From assembly GCA_021777055.1 (NCBI GenBank), contig JAIQZO010000042.1, positions 62,001 to 126,000 on the forward strand: a DNA stretch of 64,000 nt, read 5' to 3'. Below are positions 60,287 through 64,000 of this stretch, one piece after another (within the stretch, counting starts at the first letter, position 1; every line of letters starts with the position of its first letter). Both the position numbers and the translations under genes were made by a program. Source of the DNA: Candidatus Anammoxibacter sp. (GTDB lineage: Bacteria; Planctomycetota; Brocadiia; Brocadiales; Anammoxibacteraceae). The notes below the pieces were generated by a model, which did no database searches, was not told the origin of the DNA, and was given only the letters and a program-made list of their open reading frames with translations.

Positions 60287-62969
60287 TAAACTTTATCTAA
60301 AGAACGGTTCGAGGATAGTAATTGTTGGCGGCGGGCCAGCTGGCAGTTTTTTTGCAAACTTTGCACTACACCTGGCAAAAGAGAAGGGGATAGATATTTC
60401 TGTCCAGATATTTGATAGAAGAAGTTTTCTAAAGTGCGGGCAATCGGGCTGTAATATGTGTGCAGGTGTAATTTCTGACAGTCTGTATGAAAAACTTAAA
60501 GATTCTAACATTATTATACCAGAGACAAAGATACAGCAGCTTATAGATGGGTATTATTTCCAGACACAGGATTGTGGACTACAGCTTTACCATCCGCGAA
60601 AAAGGCATAAACCCCATATTATGACTGTTTTTAGGGGCGGTGGGCCTATCTCGGAAGCACAGCATGAAAATATAAGCTTTGATGATTACCTGTTGCAGCA
60701 TGCAGAAAACCACGGTGCGGTAGTAAGCAATGCCACAGTTGAAGAGATCGATGTACCGCCAACTTTCGGCGCGCCTGTTGATATGGTTATCGCTAAGGAG
60801 GGAGTACGCACAAACATTCAAGCAGACCTTGTGGTTGGGGCATTTGGATTAAACACTACCATTGTCAAGAGGATGTTAGGATGGAATGTAAAGTACAAAC
60901 CTCCAAAATCTGTCCATGCTTGCAACGCAGAGTTACACCTTGGCAGCGCATATATAAAAGAACATTTTGACAGCAATATTTACTGTTTTGCATTAGGAAT
61001 AGATCCTATTAAATTTGCCGCCTTTACGCCAAAAGGGGATTACGTTACAGTCACACTCGTAGGCAAAAAGGATGTAACAAAGATGCATCTTGTTAAATTT
61101 CTAGAACACCCTATCGTCAAAGATTTACTGCCAAAAGGTTGGCAGATTCCCAGAAATCTCTGCATATGTTTTCCAAAAATACCCATAACCCATGCAAAGG
61201 CCCCTTATGCCAACCGGTTAGTTATGATCGGAGATGCCAGCATATCAAGATTTTATAAAAGCGGCATAGAATCTGCCTTTACAACGGCACAATTAGCCGC
61301 CAAAACGGCGTTTGAAGAAGGAGTAACTGCAAACGCATTTAAGAACAATTACTACAAAAAAGCGCTAAAGTTATTAGGAAGGGACAACCTTTTCGGCCAT
61401 GCCATATACAGCATTAACGGTTTTGTAACAAAACACAAGAGTCTATTAACGCCGTATCTGGAAAACGCAAAGAAAAATCCGGATTCATGGGTAGCCAAAA
61501 GAATGAACGAAATCTTATGGGGAATGGTTACGGGACATTTACAATACGAAAAAATATTCTTCAAGCTGGCAAGTCCGTGGTACAATTTATCGCTTGCACC
61601 TATAACAATATCAACTATATTTAAAGTAGCACTAAGCGCAACAAATAAGGTATTTCTGTCTAAAAAAGAGAAAAAAAAGAGACAGTTAACAAAAGAAAAC
61701 CTTGGCCCGTTAAGTAATGGCAGTACCGTCGTAATAATAGGAGGCGGACCAGCAGGGACAAGCTGTGCCATCTCGCTGCTAACACATGCAAAAAAGGCTG
61801 GTATAAAGATAAAAGTTATCATATACGAATGGAAACCTTTTGATTCCATAACACACAATGAGTGTGCCGGAGTCTTTTCTCCACCAATAAAAGAGATAAT
61901 AGAAGACGAACTGGGTATCCCGTTTCCACACCATCTAGTTGAAAGTCACATAAAAGGTTATTATCTGCATTCAGACACCGATGTGATAAAACTCGAAGGG
62001 GGAGAAGATGAGATATCCTACGGGATGCGAAGAAGTACATTTGATAAATACATGATTGATCAAGCTGAAAAAGCAGGTGCGGAGATAATAATAAGCAAGG
62101 TAACAAACATAGAGTTAGGCCCTAACAAAGTTACTGTTTATAGTGAGACAAAACACACCAGGGCTGATGTAATTGTTGGTGCATTCGGCCTTGAAGAGGG
62201 AACAGGAAAGATCCTTGAAAAGGAATCGAAGTACAGAACCCCCCGACACCTATTGACAATCCTTACTAAGTTCCACCCCAATGACAAATTTGTCAAACTT
62301 GCAGACGACAGAGAGTATATTCATGCATTTTTACCAACACAAAAAGATATTGAATTCGGTGCCGTTAGTCCAAAGGAGGACCACTATACCATCAATATCG
62401 CCGGGGCAAAGATACATGCCCACTCAATGCAACGATTTCTTGCTCTTAGTGATGTCCAGGAAGTATTACCTAAATCTTTTGCAGAGAATATAGAAAAACT
62501 AGGGTTCCACAGGGGATGCTTTCCCATTGGGCCAGCAAAAAATCTCTATGGAAACAGATATGTTACTATAGGAGACGCAGCAGGGCTCATCAGACCATTT
62601 AAAGGAAAGGGTATAAACTCTGCCTGCCTCATGGGAATGAAGACCGCTGAAGTAATGATGAAAAGAGGAATCTCTAAAGAGGCATTCAGCCATTATTACG
62701 ACCATTTCTCAGAGATAATAACAGATCTACCATATGCAAGAACCATAAGACGCATGGTAATAAGCGCGGCAAACCGCGGATACCTTTCAGTGCTTCTGGA
62801 TGTTGCCAAAAGGGATAAATCCCTGGAAAAGGCCTTATTCTATAGTGTTTCAGGGACAAAGTCATATAAAAAAATCACACTTGAAACAGCAAACATCCCC
62901 CTATTATTAAAAATAACAAAAGGAATGGGTATTTGGTTATTTAATCGTTATTTTCGTTCAAAAGGGTAA
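60279..62969 (+). CDS. Tandem fusion of two geranylgeranyl-reductase-family FAD oxidoreductases
   Basis: This 896-residue protein is about twice the usual length. Each half has an FAD-binding start (IVIVGGGPAGSFFANFAL at about residue 11; VVIIGGGPAGTSCAISLL at about 485) and a second FAD motif (MIGDASISRFYKSGIESA at about 316; TIGDAAGLIRPFKGKGINSA at about 763). The second half is canonical; the first has diverged at GDA-x-G. The family saturates isoprenoid chains of quinones or lipids or hydroxylates aromatics. The fusion may act on an unusual lipid, but that is inference. Confidence 0.8.
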   Translation: MNNKLYLKNGSRIVIVGGGPAGSFFANFALHLAKEKGIDISVQIFDRRSFLKCGQSGCNMCAGVISDSLYEKLKDSNIIIPETKIQQLIDGYYFQTQDCGLQLYHPRKRHKPHIMTVFRGGGPISEAQHENISFDDYLLQHAENHGAVVSNATVEEIDVPPTFGAPVDMVIAKEGVRTNIQADLVVGAFGLNTTIVKRMLGWNVKYKPPKSVHACNAELHLGSAYIKEHFDSNIYCFALGIDPIKFAAFTPKGDYVTVTLVGKKDVTKMHLVKFLEHPIVKDLLPKGWQIPRNLCICFPKIPITHAKAPYANRLVMIGDASISRFYKSGIESAFTTAQLAAKTAFEEGVTANAFKNNYYKKALKLLGRDNLFGHAIYSINGFVTKHKSLLTPYLENAKKNPDSWVAKRMNEILWGMVTGHLQYEKIFFKLASPWYNLSLAPITISTIFKVALSATNKVFLSKKEKKKRQLTKENLGPLSNGSTVVIIGGGPAGTSCAISLLTHAKKAGIKIKVIIYEWKPFDSITHNECAGVFSPPIKEIIEDELGIPFPHHLVESHIKGYYLHSDTDVIKLEGGEDEISYGMRRSTFDKYMIDQAEKAGAEIIISKVTNIELGPNKVTVYSETKHTRADVIVGAFGLEEGTGKILEKESKYRTPRHLLTILTKFHPNDKFVKLADDREYIHAFLPTQKDIEFGAVSPKEDHYTINIAGAKIHAHSMQRFLALSDVQEVLPKSFAENIEKLGFHRGCFPIGPAKNLYGNRYVTIGDAAGLIRPFKGKGINSACLMGMKTAEVMMKRGISKEAFSHYYDHFSEIITDLPYARTIRRMVISAANRGYLSVLLDVAKRDKSLEKALFYSVSGTKSYKKITLETANIPLLLKITKGMGIWLFNRYFRSKG

Positions 62970-63311
62970 TGTCCAGGTTTCAAACGAGTACCTATTCAAA
63001 AAAACGAGTGCGACCAGACACACAAACAACACGTTTGTCAATTGCGCATGACGCGGCATACACACATAAGATTGTTGTCTTAAGTCAGTTAAGCTACAAC
63101 ACGTTATTCCCACACATTACCGTATGGCATTCCATACAACAAATCCATCCTATCATACAGCACTTTAAGTTGTAAGTCGTTTATTAACAACAAAAACATG
63201 ATTCCCTGAATTTGGTATGCCGTTTGCTGTGTATATGAGTGTATAAATTAATTAAATATCGGCATTACTGAATAATTATTTAATATAATTATTTAATTAG
63301 GAGGCAAAATC
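62970..63311. other. Gene-free gap before the lipoprotein gene
   Basis: A 68-codon frame starting at 62969 overlaps the previous stop, but it is rich in rare-looking Thr/His/Gln codons and lacks a ribosome site; I do not accept it. An AT-rich TATAATTATTTAATT stretch and AGGAGG lie just upstream of 63312 and probably supply the next gene's translation and perhaps transcription signals. Confidence 0.45.
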
Positions 63312-63887
63312 ATGAAAAAAACAAGACGTATATCATATATCTATTTCCTTATCCCCTTTATACTAATGAGCTTAGCTTGTATAACTAAAACATCAAGCGC
63401 CGAGGATATTAGCAGCAAAGAAACAGGCAAAACCCAAAATTTTAACGACAGACCAGTATACGGGTATGTGGAGAACATCTATCTTGGTGGTGGTAGCAGA
63501 TTAAAACTAAAAGCAAAACTTGATTCCGGGGCAAAGACATCATCATTAAACGCCATGGACGTTGTAGAGTTTGAAAGGGACGGTAAAGATTGGATAAAGT
63601 TTTACATTATTAATCCGGAAACAGACGAGAAGATAGAATTTGAGAAACAGATAATACGCCACGTAAAGATTAAACAGCATGGAACCAAAAGCCAAAGAAG
63701 ACCCGTAGTGATGATGGAAGTACGCTTGGGAAATACACACGTAGAAAGGGAGTTTAATTTGATCAGCAGAGATAAATTTATCTATCAGGCTCTCTTAGGA
63801 AGAAGTTTCATTAATGGAATTGCACTTATAGACGTTTCCAGAACATTCTTGGCAAAGTCAATTGTTGTTGCAAAAAACGATCAATAA
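63312..63887 (+). CDS. Lipoprotein with retropepsin-like ATP-dependent zinc protease domain
   Basis: This 191-residue protein has the lipobox LMSLAC with Cys at residue 23, so the mature protein is probably lipid-anchored in the periplasm or outer membrane. Residues about 42-185 match PF05618 (formerly called ATP-dependent zinc protease, now seen as retropepsin-like): VYGYVENIYLGGGSRLKLKA, KLDSGAKTSSLNA with the catalytic Asp, and YQALLGRSFINGIALID. AGGAGG lies well placed before the ATG. Members are often linked to RimK-type ligases; none is seen here. Confidence 0.85.
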   Translation: MKKTRRISYIYFLIPFILMSLACITKTSSAEDISSKETGKTQNFNDRPVYGYVENIYLGGGSRLKLKAKLDSGAKTSSLNAMDVVEFERDGKDWIKFYIINPETDEKIEFEKQIIRHVKIKQHGTKSQRRPVVMMEVRLGNTHVEREFNLISRDKFIYQALLGRSFINGIALIDVSRTFLAKSIVVAKNDQ

Positions 63888-64000
63888 AGGCAAAGTTCAA
63901 GATTGCAGCTTTAATCTTTCTCTGCCGCAATAGGCGGCGGTTTGATTATTAATAAAGTTATAAGTATTTGGTTTTCCTCTGGCGCCTGGATAAAATGGCA
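63888..64000. other. Window end, no supported gene
   Basis: The last 113 bases follow the lipoprotein stop. A GCCGCAATAGGCGGCGG hairpin-like stretch lies near 63925-63942 and could be part of a terminator. Nothing else is recognisable before the sequence ends. Confidence 0.35.

Noticed and set aside
62969-63175. 68-codon frame overlapping the reductase stop
   Set aside because: No Shine-Dalgarno and no protein-like pattern; overlap with the stop appears accidental.

Overview
The window looks like a chromosome segment of a low-G+C planctomycete, most plausibly an anammox bacterium of the Brocadiales (Scalindua-like). This placement is inferred from gene content, not from a marker gene. The pointers are lpxK (outer-membrane lipid A), the mcsA-mcsB-clpC operon, a hexulose-6-phosphate synthase/RraA fusion, a deoxyhypusine synthase-like gene, AsnA, stand-alone MrpD-like antiporter genes, four-helix-bundle (23S IVS-type) genes and many dispersed palindromic repeats. 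No rRNA, tRNA or CRISPR array was recognised.

Region 1 (about 0.7-24.5 kb, + strand) is a surface-polysaccharide island. It holds a PIG-L deacetylase, a WbqC-family protein, a Rossmann NAD(P) protein, a UDP-sugar 4,6-dehydratase-like SDR, glycosyltransferases of the GT4 and GT2 types, a Wzx-like flippase, FkbM and other SAM methyltransferases, an MBOAT O-acyltransferase with an SGNH-type partner, and a GT39-like membrane protein with TPRs. Together they could make, methylate, acetylate and export a surface glycan.

An accessory pocket sits inside this island (9.4-14 kb): a truncated PIN toxin with its intact partner, a dGTPase gene with an in-frame TGA, a DUF4760-like membrane protein, HicAB and an FkbM methyltransferase. 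The last three are separated by attC-like inverted repeats, so this looks like a small integron cassette cluster without an integrase. The first 75-80 bp of the FkbM cassette are duplicated on the far side of hicAB.

Region 2 (24.9-31.6 kb) is metabolic: a GH13 enzyme, a Mut7-C RNase-domain protein, asnA, leuB and a periplasmic GlcG/HbpS-type heme-binding protein. Region 3 (32-40.3 kb) carries three MrpD/NuoL-M-like subunits, with one small-protein-plus-antiporter module duplicated in tandem, and then a GltD-like flavoprotein fused to ferredoxin and MvhD domains. Region 4 (40.4-53.6 kb) is housekeeping: clpC-mcsB-mcsA, HPS-RraA, queD, mutL and tsaB on the minus strand; proC, an HNH nuclease, lpxK and a DHS-like gene on the plus strand.

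Region 5 (53.7-59.5 kb) is a second accessory region. It has a G+C-rich VCBS/UnbV gene broken by an in-frame TAA and bracketed by an 18-bp direct repeat, a DUF1653 operon, a RelBE-type pair, and about 1.7 kb of repeat-rich DNA with a possible TnpB relic. Region 6 (59.5-64 kb) has a small membrane metallopeptidase, a double geranylgeranyl-reductase fusion and a lipoprotein retropepsin-like protein.

Dispersed repeats fill most intergenic gaps. One family contains what looks like the decayed C-terminus of a four-helix-bundle gene; another is a near-identical 260-bp element with three hairpins.
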